Shown: piece by piece, positions 8,864 through 18,019 of the stretch
Numbering within the stretch: the first letter of the stretch is position 1
How the letters are laid out: each line of letters begins with the position of its first letter
Assembly (NCBI GenBank): GCA_943912835.1
Contig: CALTVJ010000003.1
Span: 16,530 to 80,529, forward strand
Origin: an uncultured Porphyromonas sp.
Lineage (GTDB): Bacteria > Bacteroidota > Bacteroidia > Bacteroidales > Porphyromonadaceae
Length of the DNA stretch: 64,000 bases
Direction of reading: 5' to 3'
The notes under the pieces: generated by a model
Databases searched by the model: none
Told to the model about the DNA's origin: nothing
What the model saw: only the letters and a program-made list of their open reading frames with translations
Position numbers and translations under genes: made by a program

Positions 8864-9349
8864 ATGGATCCTACCAAAGTGTTATTTGTTTGCCTAGGCA
8901 ACATTTGTCGTAGCCCGTCGGCAGAAGGGCTTTTTCGTAGTTACCTTGCAGAGCAAGGTGCACAAGATATTATCAAGATTGATTCGGCTGGTCTTATCGC
9001 CCACCATGCAGGCGAACAAGCAGATAGCCGTATGCGTGCTCATGCCCAGCGCAGAGGTTACCACCTAACGAGCATCAGTCGCCCAATTAGTTATGAGGAT
9101 TTCTTCGAGTTTGACTATATCATCGGTATGGACGAGAGCAATCGCAGTACACTCCTAGAACGTGCACCGACAGAAGAAGCTCGCAAGAAAATTAGCCTCA
9201 TCACAGACTGGCACCCCAAGCCCCTATTAGACCATATTCCCGACCCTTACTATGGTGGAGCCTCGGGCTTTGAGCAAGTACTTGATCTACTTGAGGACTG
9301 TATGCCCTATCTCTATCAAGGCATCTTGAGGGCTAAACAAAACCCTTGA
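8864..9349 (+). CDS. Low molecular weight protein-tyrosine phosphatase
   Basis: The protein is 161 aa from the ATG at 8864. It has the CX5R phosphate loop VCLGNICRSPSAEG (C10-R16) close to the N terminus and the general-acid motif IPDPYYGG near the C terminus, both diagnostic. It hydrolyses phosphotyrosine; in Porphyromonas gingivalis the homologous Ltp1 is tied to exopolysaccharide and biofilm control, so a similar role is possible. No tyrosine kinase gene is adjacent. The longer frame from the TTG at 8852 overlaps the promoter box and is rejected. Confidence 0.95.
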   Translation: MDPTKVLFVCLGNICRSPSAEGLFRSYLAEQGAQDIIKIDSAGLIAHHAGEQADSRMRAHAQRRGYHLTSISRPISYEDFFEFDYIIGMDESNRSTLLERAPTEEARKKISLITDWHPKPLLDHIPDPYYGGASGFEQVLDLLEDCMPYLYQGILRAKQNP

Positions 9350-9472
9350 GATAACACACTAACTTAAACCTTACCAATCGACTCAGTAGGCAAAGAGCAC
9401 TCCTCCTACCGAGGCTTTATGCATCGTCTCAGTGAAGATAAACCAGTACAAACCACGAGACATAACAAGAAA

Positions 9473-9511
9473 GAACGGTCTGCTTCAGAATAATTCTGAA
9501 GCAGACCGTTC
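9473..9511. terminator. Bidirectional terminator between convergent genes
   Basis: An 18-bp perfect stem (GAACGGTCTGCTTCAGAA with its complement) and a 3-nt loop lie between the phosphatase stop at 9349 and the CoA-transferase stop at 9543. The core resembles the hairpin at 51329-51366. Nothing else is visible in 9350-9472. Confidence 0.8.
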
Positions 9512-9542
9512 TCATTGTCTACGTTATACCAAAGACGCCGCC

Positions 9543-11039
9543 TTACTTCTTATAAACAGAGAAATCAACATTACGCATATCTCCACTCTTCTGGATCTCC
9601 TTGTGGAAAGCAAAGCACGCGTCTAAGCACTGTGGCGTATGTCCCCCATCGCTAAGAGATAAGAACTCACGAAGTTTATCACGATAATCTGGATGTACGC
9701 AATTATCAATTATTTCGTGCGCTCTCTGTATTGGGCTCTTGCCTCTTAGGTCTGCTACCCCGTATTCTGTCACAAAGACCTTCACTGAGTGCTCATTGTG
9801 ATCCAAGTGAGACACCATAGGTACAAAAGCCGAAATCTTACCACCCTTAGCTGTTGATGGCGTTGTGAAAATACTGATATAGCCGCTACGAGTAAAGTCT
9901 CCAGAGCCACCCAATCCGTTCATCATACGTGTACCATTGACGTGTGTTGAGTTGACGTTACCAAAGATATCAGCTTCTAGTGCCGTATTCATAGTAATCA
10001 CTCCCAAACGACGTACGACCTCAGGGTTATTTGAGTACTCTTGTGGACGTAGAAGTAGTTTATCCTTGAAGAAGTCCAACTCTTCGTATATTCCCTCAAG
10101 AACAGGACGGCTTACCGAGAGCGAGCAACCACTAGCAAACTTACAGCGACCCTTGCGCATGAGTTCGATCACTGCATCTTGTATCACCTCTGTATAAACG
10201 TTGAAGTTAGGGATCTCTTCATTATCGCCAAGCGCAGCAAGTACCGCATTAGCGATATTACCTACCCCACTCTGTATAGGGAGAAACTCCGCTGGAATAC
10301 GCCCTGCCTTCATTTCAGCTACAAGGAAATTCGCAACGTTCTTACCAATGGCACGAGTAACGTCATCTAGTGGAGCAAACTCGCCATCTTCGGCAGGCTC
10401 ACTAGTACGCACAACACCTACAATCTTAGCTGGGTCTACCTTAACGAAGGGCTGTCCTACGCGGTCGGCAGGCGCATTGATTCCCAAATCCCCACGATGA
10501 GGTGGGTCTAGAGGTTCAGCAATATCGTGCAATCCTCGAATCTCTTTGGGATGACGATTATTGAGCTCGATAACAATTTTGTCAGCAAGACGACAGATTG
10601 TAGGCAGAATACCAACACCACTTGTTGGGACAATCTCACCATCTTCTGTCACATCAGCAGCCTCTACAACAGCGATATTAACGGGACCAAGGAAGCCATA
10701 TCGTAGTTCTTGAGGGAGCATTGAGAGATGCATATCGAAGTAAGGAGCAGCACCCGAGTTTAGGGCAGCACGCATATCCTTATTCGACTGATAAGGTGTA
10801 CGAAACTTCACAGCATCGGCAAGTGCCAAAGCTCCATCAAGATGTGGGCCTGTACTTGCACCAGTAAACATACCAATCTTAAACTCACGACCTGCAGCAT
10901 GCTCAGCTTGCGCACGACGTGCAATCGCTTCAGGAATCACTTTAGGAGCACCAGCAGCGGTAAAGCCACTGAAGCCAACATGGTCATTGTGCTGCACAAA
11001 AGCAGCTGCCTCATCTGCAGTAATAAACTTGAGAGCCAT
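9543..11039 (-). CDS. Acetyl-CoA hydrolase/transferase family, succinate CoA-transferase
   Basis: A 498-aa class I CoA-transferase of the Ach1/SucCoAT family: N-terminal GFSGFTAAGAPKVIP, the oxyanion glycine motif QSGVGNIANAV, the nucleophilic Glu in VYTEVIQDA, and C-terminal VTEYGVADLRG. It exchanges CoA between succinate and acetate (or propionate/butyrate). In these fermenters that step links succinate formation with acetate or propionate end products and saves an ATP. It is monocistronic, with a TAATTTTG box and a leader hairpin upstream and a strong hairpin downstream. The acyl preference cannot be read from sequence. Confidence 0.92.
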   Translation of the reverse strand: MALKFITADEAAAFVQHNDHVGFSGFTAAGAPKVIPEAIARRAQAEHAAGREFKIGMFTGASTGPHLDGALALADAVKFRTPYQSNKDMRAALNSGAAPYFDMHLSMLPQELRYGFLGPVNIAVVEAADVTEDGEIVPTSGVGILPTICRLADKIVIELNNRHPKEIRGLHDIAEPLDPPHRGDLGINAPADRVGQPFVKVDPAKIVGVVRTSEPAEDGEFAPLDDVTRAIGKNVANFLVAEMKAGRIPAEFLPIQSGVGNIANAVLAALGDNEEIPNFNVYTEVIQDAVIELMRKGRCKFASGCSLSVSRPVLEGIYEELDFFKDKLLLRPQEYSNNPEVVRRLGVITMNTALEADIFGNVNSTHVNGTRMMNGLGGSGDFTRSGYISIFTTPSTAKGGKISAFVPMVSHLDHNEHSVKVFVTEYGVADLRGKSPIQRAHEIIDNCVHPDYRDKLREFLSLSDGGHTPQCLDACFAFHKEIQKSGDMRNVDFSVYKK

Positions 11040-11078
11040 AATCCTTATATATTGATTTATAGTTATCGAGTAACTTCT

Positions 11079-11109
11079 CTATCTCACATTCGTTGGTTTA
11101 GTGAGATAG
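11079..11109 (-). other. Leader hairpin of the CoA-transferase gene
   Basis: A 9-bp perfect stem (CTATCTCAC/GTGAGATAG) with a 13-nt loop lies in the predicted leader, between the box at 11128-11135 and the ATG. No U tract follows, so it is not an obvious terminator. Confidence 0.45.
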
Positions 11110-11127
11110 CCCTTTCCTATTTCGCCT

Positions 11128-11135
11128 CAAAATTA
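11128..11135 (-). promoter_or_regulatory. Possible -7 box for CoA-transferase gene
   Basis: TAATTTTG on the minus strand fits TAnnTTTG and would give a leader of about 80 nt. Confidence 0.45.
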
Positions 11136-11218
11136 ACTATTTTATTCGTTATATCAGCACAGGGAAGACGACAACACAGCTCTATAACTCATTTACCTCA
11201 CTAAAGAGCAAATAAAAA

Positions 11219-11256
11219 CATAGGTTACAGAGTACTTGAGAACTCTATAACCTATG
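11219..11256 (-). terminator. Terminator after rpmE2
   Basis: The stem CATAGGTTA/TAACCTATG continues with AGAGT/ACTCT across one mismatch. On the minus strand it is followed by a U-rich TGTTTTTATTT, as expected for the end of the ribosomal operon. Confidence 0.85.
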
Positions 11257-11289
11257 CTATATACAATTTATCAGGGAAACCCCAACAAA

Positions 11290-11541
11290 CTATTTCTTGC
11301 GATTACCGTAACGGCTCATGAACTTATCTACACGACCTGCAGTATCAACAAGCTTAGCCTTACCAGTGAAGAATGGGTGTGAAGTACTTGAGATTTCCAC
11401 TTTGATAAGAGGATACTCTACACCATCAACTTCAATAGTTTCTTTTGAAGGCATCGTTGAACGTGTGATAAAGATATCATCGTTTGACATATCCTTAAAC
11501 ACAACAGGACGATAATTCTCTGGGTGAATACCTTGCTTCAT
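11290..11541 (-). CDS. rpmE2: 50S ribosomal protein L31 type B
   Basis: An 83-aa type B L31 ([33 protein letters not shown]) that lacks the cysteines of the zinc-binding L31. It sits 31 nt after tsf on the same strand, with a terminator only after it, so it is the last gene of rplM-rpsI-rpsB-tsf-rpmE2. The zinc-free forms of L28 and L33 found at 20 kb suggest a ribosome that does not store zinc in these proteins. Confidence 0.97.
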   Translation of the reverse strand: MKQGIHPENYRPVVFKDMSNDDIFITRSTMPSKETIEVDGVEYPLIKVEISSTSHPFFTGKAKLVDTAGRVDKFMSRYGNRKK

Positions 11542-11572
11542 ATATGCTTGATATTAATTAAATGTTCGACAA

Positions 11573-12397
11573 TTATTCTGCAACAAGTGAAGCACGATAG
11601 AAAGCAGTTGCCGTTAGGCTCTTGCTTGCACTCTGTAGGTACTGAGCCACCGTAAGCTTGTTGTCAATGAAGTATAGCTGATCAAGAAGTGTGAAATCCT
11701 TGTAATACTTCTTGAGAGCACCTTGAGCAATGTTCTCGATCAAGTTCTCTGGCTTACCAGCTTCACGAGCTTTCTCACGTGCAAGGTTTAGCTCACGCTC
11801 CTTGATTTCTTCTGGCACCTCAGCCTCTGTTACAGCAACAGGGTTCATCGCAGCAATCTGCATCGCTACATTCTTTGCCATTTGGTCTTCCAAAGACTCG
11901 TTGAAAGCTACGATTGTAGCAATCAAGTTACCTGGGTGGATATAAGCCCAAGTCGCAGCACCTGTTACGAAGTGATAGATACCAAGCTCCATCTTCTCGC
12001 CTGATACACCGCTACGCTCAGTGATGTGCTCTTGTACCGAGCGACCATCAGCCATAGGAGCAGCTAGGATCTCGTCTTTGCTTGCACCACGCTTCTCAAG
12101 AGCAATAGCAAGTACAGCATCTGTCAAAGCAATAAATTCTTGTCCTTTAGCCACGAAGTCAGTTTCACACTTGATACCGACAACGACAGCGAAGTCTCCA
12201 GAGTGAGCTGCACGTACGCAACCTTCCTCAGCATCACGATCGCTACGCTTAGCAGCCAAAGCTTGACCACGTTTACGAAGCAACTCTATAGCCTTATCGA
12301 AGTCGCCAACTGCTTCTTCGAGGGCTTTCTTTACGTCCATCATACCAGCACCGGTCATTTTGCGGAGCTTAGCAATGTCTTGGATTGATACAGCCAT
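11573..12397 (-). CDS. tsf: Elongation factor Ts
   Basis: A 274-aa EF-Ts with the N-terminal UBA-like domain (IAKLRKMTGAGMMDVKKAL), the EF-Tu contact motif TDFVA (79-83), and the dimerisation region toward the C terminus. It is the guanine nucleotide exchange factor for EF-Tu. It follows rpsB after 91 nt, the classical pairing. Confidence 0.98.
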   Translation of the reverse strand: MAVSIQDIAKLRKMTGAGMMDVKKALEEAVGDFDKAIELLRKRGQALAAKRSDRDAEEGCVRAAHSGDFAVVVGIKCETDFVAKGQEFIALTDAVLAIALEKRGASKDEILAAPMADGRSVQEHITERSGVSGEKMELGIYHFVTGAATWAYIHPGNLIATIVAFNESLEDQMAKNVAMQIAAMNPVAVTEAEVPEEIKERELNLAREKAREAGKPENLIENIAQGALKKYYKDFTLLDQLYFIDNKLTVAQYLQSASKSLTATAFYRASLVAE

Positions 12398-12488
12398 TGT
12401 ATTATGGTTTTATCTTGTTATTTATTCCAGAGTCTGTGTATGCTCGGCAAAAGCCTCGCATACACATTTCCCTCTAGGTTAATACTCT

Positions 12489-13280
12489 CTATTCTGCGTC
12501 TTTGCTTTCTTCACGACGCTCACGACGATTGCGACGAATGCGACGAGGTTCGTTTTCGCCTTCTTCGCTTTGATCGCCCTTGCCACCCTCAGCTTTACGC
12601 TCTAGCTGTCCTTCTGCAATCGCAGAGCAGATAGCCGAAACGATAAGATTAACACCTGCAGTGCTATCATCATTTGCTGGGATAACATAATCAATATCAC
12701 GTGGATCGCTGTTGGTGTCTACAATAGCGAACACAGGGATACCAAGGCGTACAGCCTCAGCTACTGCGATATGTTCTTTCATCACGTCTACTACGAAAAG
12801 CGCAGAAGGAAGACGGTTCATATCGGCAATAGAGCCAAGTGTAAGTTCGAGCTTAGCACGTTGACGTGTAATCTGTAGGCGTTCACGCTTTGATAGGTTA
12901 TCAAAAGTACCATCGCTAGTCATCTTGTCGATTTGGGTCATCTTCTTAACCGCCTTACGGATTGTAGGGAAGTTAGTCAACATACCACCTGGCCAACGCT
13001 CAGTAACGTAAGGCATGTTCACACTCTTAGCGAGTTCTCCAACACCTTCTTTTACTTGCTTCTTAGTGGCAACGAAAAGGATTTTCTTACCACTCTTAGC
13101 CATTTGCTTAGCGATTTCAGCAGCTTCGTCTACCTTAGCAACTGTCTTGTGTAGGTCAATAATGTGGATACCATTTTGCTCCATGAAGATATAAGGAGCC
13201 ATGGCAGCGTTCCACTTACGCGTTAGATGGCCGAAGTGTGCTCCAGCCTCTAGAAGTTGGTCAAAAGCTATTCTTGACAT
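12489..13280 (-). CDS. rpsB: 30S ribosomal protein S2
   Basis: A 263-aa S2 with the usual LLEAGAHFGHLTRKWN start, IHIIDLHKTV and VIPANDDS motifs. The C-terminal tail of about 35 residues is highly charged (RRIRRNRRERREESKDAE), longer than in E. coli. It lies in the rplM-rpsI-rpsB-tsf-rpmE2 cluster, 141 nt after rpsI; no TAnnTTTG box is evident in that gap, so read-through from the rplM promoter is likely. Confidence 0.98.
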   Translation of the reverse strand: MSRIAFDQLLEAGAHFGHLTRKWNAAMAPYIFMEQNGIHIIDLHKTVAKVDEAAEIAKQMAKSGKKILFVATKKQVKEGVGELAKSVNMPYVTERWPGGMLTNFPTIRKAVKKMTQIDKMTSDGTFDNLSKRERLQITRQRAKLELTLGSIADMNRLPSALFVVDVMKEHIAVAEAVRLGIPVFAIVDTNSDPRDIDYVIPANDDSTAGVNLIVSAICSAIAEGQLERKAEGGKGDQSEEGENEPRRIRRNRRERREESKDAE

Positions 13281-13421
13281 AATTGTTTTCGTTTACGTTC
13301 TGTAATGTATATGATTTATACTTGCAACTGAGCGGTAGTAGTCTATTGTGCCTAATCGGTTCAACAAGCTAATCTGCCCAGTTTAGATACTAAACGCGAA
13401 TAACAACTGCAAAAGCAATCA

Positions 13422-13808
13422 TTAACGCTTAGAGAACTGGAAGCGTTTGCGAGCCTTAGGCTGACCTGGCTTCTTACGTTCTACAACACGAGAGTCACGT
13501 GTCATGAAGCCTTCTTCACGAAGAGCCTTCTTATCCTCTGGGTTAATCTTAACAAGAGCACGAGCGATAGCCAAACGAGCAGCTTCACTTTGTCCCTTGA
13601 AACCTCCACCCTTGAGGTTAATCTTGATGTCGTACTTCTCTACAGCTTCGAGCTTAGCAAGTGGCTGACGCACGATATACTGAAGAATTGAAGAAGGGAA
13701 ATACGTTGCGATATCACGCTTGTTGATTGTAATCTTACCTGAGCCGAGTGAAACATACACACGAGCAACAGCGGCCTTACGACGGCCAATAGCATTGATG
13801 AGTTCCAT
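13422..13808 (-). CDS. rpsI: 30S ribosomal protein S9
   Basis: A 128-aa S9 with the family start INAIGRRKAAVARVY, the GGGFKGQSEAARLAIARAL core and the basic C-terminal end KRFQFSKR that reaches the P-site tRNA. It follows rplM by 13 nt, the universal L13-S9 pair. Confidence 0.98.
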   Translation of the reverse strand: MELINAIGRRKAAVARVYVSLGSGKITINKRDIATYFPSSILQYIVRQPLAKLEAVEKYDIKINLKGGGFKGQSEAARLAIARALVKINPEDKKALREEGFMTRDSRVVERKKPGQPKARKRFQFSKR

Positions 13809-13821
13809 CTAATCTAATCTT

Positions 13822-14277
13822 TTACTTGAGTGTGTTAACATCTACGAACTTAGGTTGCTGAGCTTCATGCTTGTGCTCAGGACCATCAAATACATGAAGG
13901 TTACCTAGGATCTTATCTCCTAGACGATTCTTAGGGAGCATACCCTTTACAACCTTACGGAAGAGGCGATCACTACCCTTAGCTTGCAAATAACGTGGGC
14001 TAAATGCACGCTGTCCTCCAGGATATCCAGAGTACTTGAGGTAAACACGGTCTTCCCACTTCTTCCCTGTGAGAACTACCTTTTCTGCATTGATTACGAT
14101 GACGTTATCACCGCAGTCAACGTGTGGCGTAAAATTAGGCTTGTACTTGCCGCGAAGGAGCTTTGCCACCTTTGAGCAAAGGCGACCAAGGCTCTGACCC
14201 TCAGCATCAACAACAACCCAATTTTTGCTAACAGTTGCTTTGTTTGCAGAAACGGTCTTGTAGCTTAAAGTGTCCAT
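13822..14277 (-). CDS. rplM: 50S ribosomal protein L13
   Basis: A 151-aa L13 (WVVVDAEGQSLGRLCSKVA, HVDCGDNVIVINAEKV, RYLQAKG, MLPKNRLGDKIL). It is the first gene of the operon, with a leader of about 110 nt from the TACCTTTG box; L13 of other bacteria regulates its own leader, which is possible here but not shown. Confidence 0.98.
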   Translation of the reverse strand: MDTLSYKTVSANKATVSKNWVVVDAEGQSLGRLCSKVAKLLRGKYKPNFTPHVDCGDNVIVINAEKVVLTGKKWEDRVYLKYSGYPGGQRAFSPRYLQAKGSDRLFRKVVKGMLPKNRLGDKILGNLHVFDGPEHKHEAQQPKFVDVNTLK

Positions 14278-14396
14278 TTCTTGTTTGTTAGTTTAATTTG
14301 TTAGTTAGACGAAGCAGTACTTAACAGGCTAAATCATAGACACTAATCTAGCCAAAGCACCGCCTCTTGGTACTTAATTTGATATTTTTAGCTTCG

Positions 14397-14404
14397 CAAA
14401 GGTA
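14397..14404 (-). promoter_or_regulatory. -7 box for rplM operon
   Basis: TACCTTTG on the minus strand, about 120 nt before rplM. Confidence 0.75.
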
Positions 14405-14443
14405 CGAAAAATAAAGCACTTATCAAAAGGATAACAAAAAGAA

Positions 14444-14483
14444 CTGTGAGATAAGCACGAGGATTCCCTCACTTACCCCACAG
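14444..14483 (-). terminator. Terminator of recA-gmk
   Basis: An imperfect stem (CTGTGAGATAAG with CTTACCCCACAG, two mismatches) is followed on the minus strand by TTCTTTTTG. It lies 57 nt after the gmk stop. Confidence 0.65.
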
Positions 14484-14539
14484 TCAATCTGTATATCTAA
14501 ATCGAGGAAGAACACCTTCACTCTATCAACAGACTACCA

Positions 14540-15106
14540 TCAAGACAAAAAGTCTCGGATTAAAGTAGCAACTTCACGAAGACACACTTGCAAATCATCA
14601 TTCACAATCTGATAGTCAAATTGATTTGAGAAGGTCAATTCTTCTTGCGCCTTATTGAGTCGCTCTGCAATCACTTCGGGCTTATCGGTTGCACGCCCTT
14701 CCAATCTAGATTTGAGCTCCTCTAAGCTCGGAGGCTTAATAAAGAGTGAGAGTGCATCAGCTCCATAAAAACGTTTGATATTAAGACCTCCGACACAATC
14801 GACATCGAAGATAACATTAGCCCCTTGAGCACCAATACGATCTACTTCGCTTTTGAGTGTGCCATAGTAGCGGTCTTGATACACCTCTTCCCACTCTAAA
14901 AAGTCTCCAGCCTCAATATGAGCTCGAAACTCCTCGGGAGTGAAAAAGTAATATTCTCGTCCATGCTGCTCTTCACCCCTAGGCAGGCGACTCGTAGCAG
15001 ACACTGAGAAACGCAAATTAAACTCGGGGTATGTCTCCATAAGCCCCTTAATAATCGTACTTTTACCCGTACCAGAGGGTGCAGATATAATGACTAATTT
15101 GGGCAC
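14540..15106 (-). CDS. gmk: Guanylate kinase
   Basis: A 188-aa guanylate kinase with the P loop APSGTGKST (residues 9-17), the GMP-binding SATSRLPRGEEQHGREYYF, and FLEWEEVYQDRYYGT. It phosphorylates GMP to GDP. It starts 4 nt after the recA stop, so the two share a transcript. Confidence 0.97.
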   Translation of the reverse strand: MPKLVIISAPSGTGKSTIIKGLMETYPEFNLRFSVSATSRLPRGEEQHGREYYFFTPEEFRAHIEAGDFLEWEEVYQDRYYGTLKSEVDRIGAQGANVIFDVDCVGGLNIKRFYGADALSLFIKPPSLEELKSRLEGRATDKPEVIAERLNKAQEELTFSNQFDYQIVNDDLQVCLREVATLIRDFLS

Positions 15107-15110
15107 AACT

Positions 15111-16151
15111 CTATCCTTGTATTGCCTCTTTGGCTTTCTCTAGCACCAAAGCAGTTACCTCTTCACAAAGTTCTTTATTCTCTAAGAGTGTTGCCTTAGC
15201 CGCATCACGCCCTTGCCCTAGCTTGTGCGTGCCGTAGCTAAACCACGAACCACTCTTTGTGATGATTTTGCTCTCTACTCCCAAATCGATAAGCTCACCC
15301 ATACGAGAGATACCTTCACCGAAGAGGATATCAAATTCACAACGACGGAAAGGAGGTGCAACCTTGTTCTTCACCACTTTTATTTTCGTCAGATGACCAT
15401 AGACATCTTCTCCGTTTTTGAGCTGAGAACTCTTGCGGATATCAATACGCACAGAAGCATAAAACTTCAAAGCATTACCCCCCGTCGTAGTTTCGTTAGG
15501 ACCATAAGAATTGCCTCCGATTTTCTCACGAAGTTGGTTAATAAAGATACACACTGTGCTACTCTTGCTTACAGCTCCAGTAATTTTACGAAGTGCTTGC
15601 GACATCAGACGAGCATGTAGACCCACATTGGTTTCTCCCATATCACCCTCAATCTCTTTCTTAGGAGTCAAAGCAGCCACAGAGTCTACAATAACCAAAT
15701 CCACAGCACCAGAGCGAATGAGTTGCTCTGCAATGTCGAGTGCTTGTTCGCCACTATCGGGCTGCGAAATCCAGAGTTGGTCAACATTGACACCGAGTTT
15801 TTGTGCATAAGTTGGGTCAAAGGCATGCTCTGCGTCAATAATCGCTGCCACGCCACCCGTTTTTTGCACCTCGGCAATAGCATGAATGGCGAGCGTAGTC
15901 TTACCCGAAGACTCTGGCCCAAAAATCTCTACAATACGACCACGAGGATAACCACCAACACCTAGGGCGATATCCAAACCGACCGACCCCGTAGGGATTA
16001 CTTCGAGAGCCTCCTGAGGCTGTGCCCCCATATTGATGATAGCCCCCTTGCCGTGGACTTTCTCAATGTTCTCCATAGCACTCTTGAGTGCCTTGAGTTT
16101 ATCTTCGCTACTCACCCTTGTTACTGTGGGGAGTTTTTTACTTTCTGCCAT
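15111..16151 (-). CDS. recA: Recombinase RecA
   Basis: A 346-aa RecA with Walker A GPESSGKT, Walker [11 protein letters not shown], the L1/L2 loops ([22 protein letters not shown] region) and [14 protein letters not shown] C-terminal segment ([11 protein letters not shown]). It forms the strand-exchange filament and co-activates SOS where present. The C-terminal tail is short and only mildly acidic. The likely promoter is TATTTTTG about 50 nt upstream; no LexA-type palindrome is evident to me in the leader. Confidence 0.98.
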   Translation of the reverse strand: MAESKKLPTVTRVSSEDKLKALKSAMENIEKVHGKGAIINMGAQPQEALEVIPTGSVGLDIALGVGGYPRGRIVEIFGPESSGKTTLAIHAIAEVQKTGGVAAIIDAEHAFDPTYAQKLGVNVDQLWISQPDSGEQALDIAEQLIRSGAVDLVIVDSVAALTPKKEIEGDMGETNVGLHARLMSQALRKITGAVSKSSTVCIFINQLREKIGGNSYGPNETTTGGNALKFYASVRIDIRKSSQLKNGEDVYGHLTKIKVVKNKVAPPFRRCEFDILFGEGISRMGELIDLGVESKIITKSGSWFSYGTHKLGQGRDAAKATLLENKELCEEVTALVLEKAKEAIQG

Positions 16152-16201
16152 ATTTTATTTTAATTATCTAGTCTAAATCTAAGACCTCTGTCCTTAGTTC
16201 A

Positions 16202-16209
16202 CAAAAATA
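16202..16209 (-). promoter_or_regulatory. -7 box for recA
   Basis: TATTTTTG on the minus strand matches TAnnTTTG, 51 nt before the recA ATG. Confidence 0.55.
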
Positions 16210-16256
16210 CATAAACTCTTAGTATCCCGACAACCCACTGAGAGATATCGTCCAAC

Positions 16257-16868
16257 TTACTTGCGCCCAAAATCTGCTGGGATTTCTCCCCAAGCATTGG
16301 TATCCCACTTGATTATCTTCGTCTTGTGTGGATTATTTTTGAGCCAATCTTCTGCACGTTTGACTAGGTCCAAGAGCTGCTCAGTCTTTGGGTTGCGCGC
16401 AAGCAATGTTTTACAATGTTTATTTCTCACCCAAGCCATCGCCGTGACACTATCGGTATAAATAGGGATATCGAGATTATGCTTTTTTAGCAAACTAATC
16501 CCATGCACTAGGGCGAGGAACTCTCCGATGTTATTTGTCCCTTCGGGAAAAGGCCCAACACGAAACACCTCCCTTAGACTATCCACCATAACCCCCCGAT
16601 ACTCCATTACCCCTGGATTGCCAGAGCAAGCCGCATCAACAGAGAGAGCCGTGTGCGTTGGTTTTGCCGCAATCATCGGTTCGGGATTAAGGCGTTTATA
16701 TCTTTCATAACCATCTTCGTAGGCTCTTAGAGCTGCACTCTGTGTAGAGAAACTCTTATACTTGGCTCCTCTGTAGCCATCGATAGCGACTTGACACTCT
16801 GCCCACGTCTCATAGACACCTGGCTCATGCCCCTCCCAGACAACATACCATTTACTCGCTCCTGCCAT
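16257..16868 (-). CDS. Ribonuclease H with N-terminal viroplasmin domain
   Basis: A 203-aa protein. Residues 1-50 form a caulimovirus viroplasmin-type RNA/DNA-hybrid-binding domain (KWYVVWEGHEPGVYETWAEC, KYKSFSTQSAALRAY). From about residue 75 follows an RNase HI domain with acidic residues in SVDAACSGNPG, NIGEFLALVHG, IYTDSVTAM and a C-terminal D in PADFG. It removes RNA from RNA-DNA hybrids. It overlaps the start of its upstream neighbour's tail by 17 nt, which implies translational coupling with the metallophosphoesterase. Confidence 0.92.
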   Translation of the reverse strand: MAGASKWYVVWEGHEPGVYETWAECQVAIDGYRGAKYKSFSTQSAALRAYEDGYERYKRLNPEPMIAAKPTHTALSVDAACSGNPGVMEYRGVMVDSLREVFRVGPFPEGTNNIGEFLALVHGISLLKKHNLDIPIYTDSVTAMAWVRNKHCKTLLARNPKTEQLLDLVKRAEDWLKNNPHKTKIIKWDTNAWGEIPADFGRK

Positions 16869-17991
16869 GTTTATTTGCCTTTAATTTAAGTAATACAACT
16901 TCGCTTTGCGTCCCTGTACGAAAGAGCGTCCCTGCCGCTCCTGCTCCACTAGAAACAACCACCTCGGTATCGCCGTAGCGACCACGACCATAAGGGATAT
17001 CATATTTTAAGTAGAGTAAATACTTATATGGCCACAACTGCCCCGCATGTGTATGACCATAGAGGGCATAGTCTATCTTTGTGCCGACCAAACTATCCAA
17101 CTCGGCTGGGGTATGCTCCAACAAGATATTATACGGACGAGGCTCCAAGTCTTTGAGCAAACTAGCGAGCGAACGGCGTGTATCACGATGTACATAGTCA
17201 TCACGCCCGATGATACTATACCACCCACTCTCGGGATAAGCAATGCTATCGACCAAGAGGGTAAAGCCCATATCTCGTACCCATTGCAATTTCTCCGTTG
17301 AGTCGGCTCTATACTCATGATTACCAGGTACGAAATAGACTCCGTCAGGAGCTTGTAAACGTTTCATCTCGTTCATGATGCGCTGTTCTCTAGCATATTT
17401 GCCATCATGGTCAATATAATCTCCCCCAAAAAGGATAAGATGCGGACGCTGTGCCATAACAATATCTACAACACGACGCACATGCTCGAGACCAACCCCC
17501 TCTCCTATATGTAAATCGGTAACCAATACGACACGGCGTTCCTCGTCCTGCGTTAGCGACAAATCGCCATAAGTTTGTACCACTGTATGTCTACCCGAAG
17601 TGTAGCCAATCCCCCAAACCGAGAAGAGCAACACGATAGACAACGAAGCGACAAGCCAGTCTATACGATGACGAGCTAATACGCCAAGATGCTTCGATAA
17701 AGATACCCCAAATAGGCGTTCTAAGGCAATCTTAATCATATTAAGCGACATCACAAATGCCCCAACATAACCCAAGCCAAAAAAGATGTAGAGATTGATA
17801 TCCATCACCAGGCTCATGATATCATGCTCGATGAAGCGATGAATCACCAGGCTTAATGTAGATAAGACAAACTCCACCACAAAGCACTTCATCGCAGCTT
17901 TGGCTTGATTGTAGGGTAATAGACGGGCTAAGCGATAGGTTAGATAGGGATAAAGCAACAACCTTCCTAGGAAAGCATATATATATACCAT
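16852..17991 (-). CDS. Membrane-anchored metallophosphoesterase
   Basis: A 379-aa protein: about 125 N-terminal residues with four hydrophobic segments, then a calcineurin-like phosphoesterase domain with all metal motifs in order (VTDLHIG, FGGDYIDHDG, VPGNHEY, LLEHTP, YGHTHAGQ). It resembles the YaeI/YkuE group, which acts at the membrane face, some on UDP-diacylglucosamine-type lipids; the substrate here is unknown. It starts 28 nt after the MATE gene and ends inside the RNase H gene, so the three form an operon. Confidence 0.88.
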   Translation of the reverse strand: MVYIYAFLGRLLLYPYLTYRLARLLPYNQAKAAMKCFVVEFVLSTLSLVIHRFIEHDIMSLVMDINLYIFFGLGYVGAFVMSLNMIKIALERLFGVSLSKHLGVLARHRIDWLVASLSIVLLFSVWGIGYTSGRHTVVQTYGDLSLTQDEERRVVLVTDLHIGEGVGLEHVRRVVDIVMAQRPHLILFGGDYIDHDGKYAREQRIMNEMKRLQAPDGVYFVPGNHEYRADSTEKLQWVRDMGFTLLVDSIAYPESGWYSIIGRDDYVHRDTRRSLASLLKDLEPRPYNILLEHTPAELDSLVGTKIDYALYGHTHAGQLWPYKYLLYLKYDIPYGRGRYGDTEVVVSSGAGAAGTLFRTGTQSEVVLLKLKANKHGRSE

Positions 17992-18019
17992 AACATTACT
18001 CTAATTTATAAAACGCATA

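Noticed and set aside
14278..14396. Recognisable autoregulatory L13 structure in the rplM leader
   Set aside because: The leader is the right length but I could not identify a convincing conserved fold by eye.
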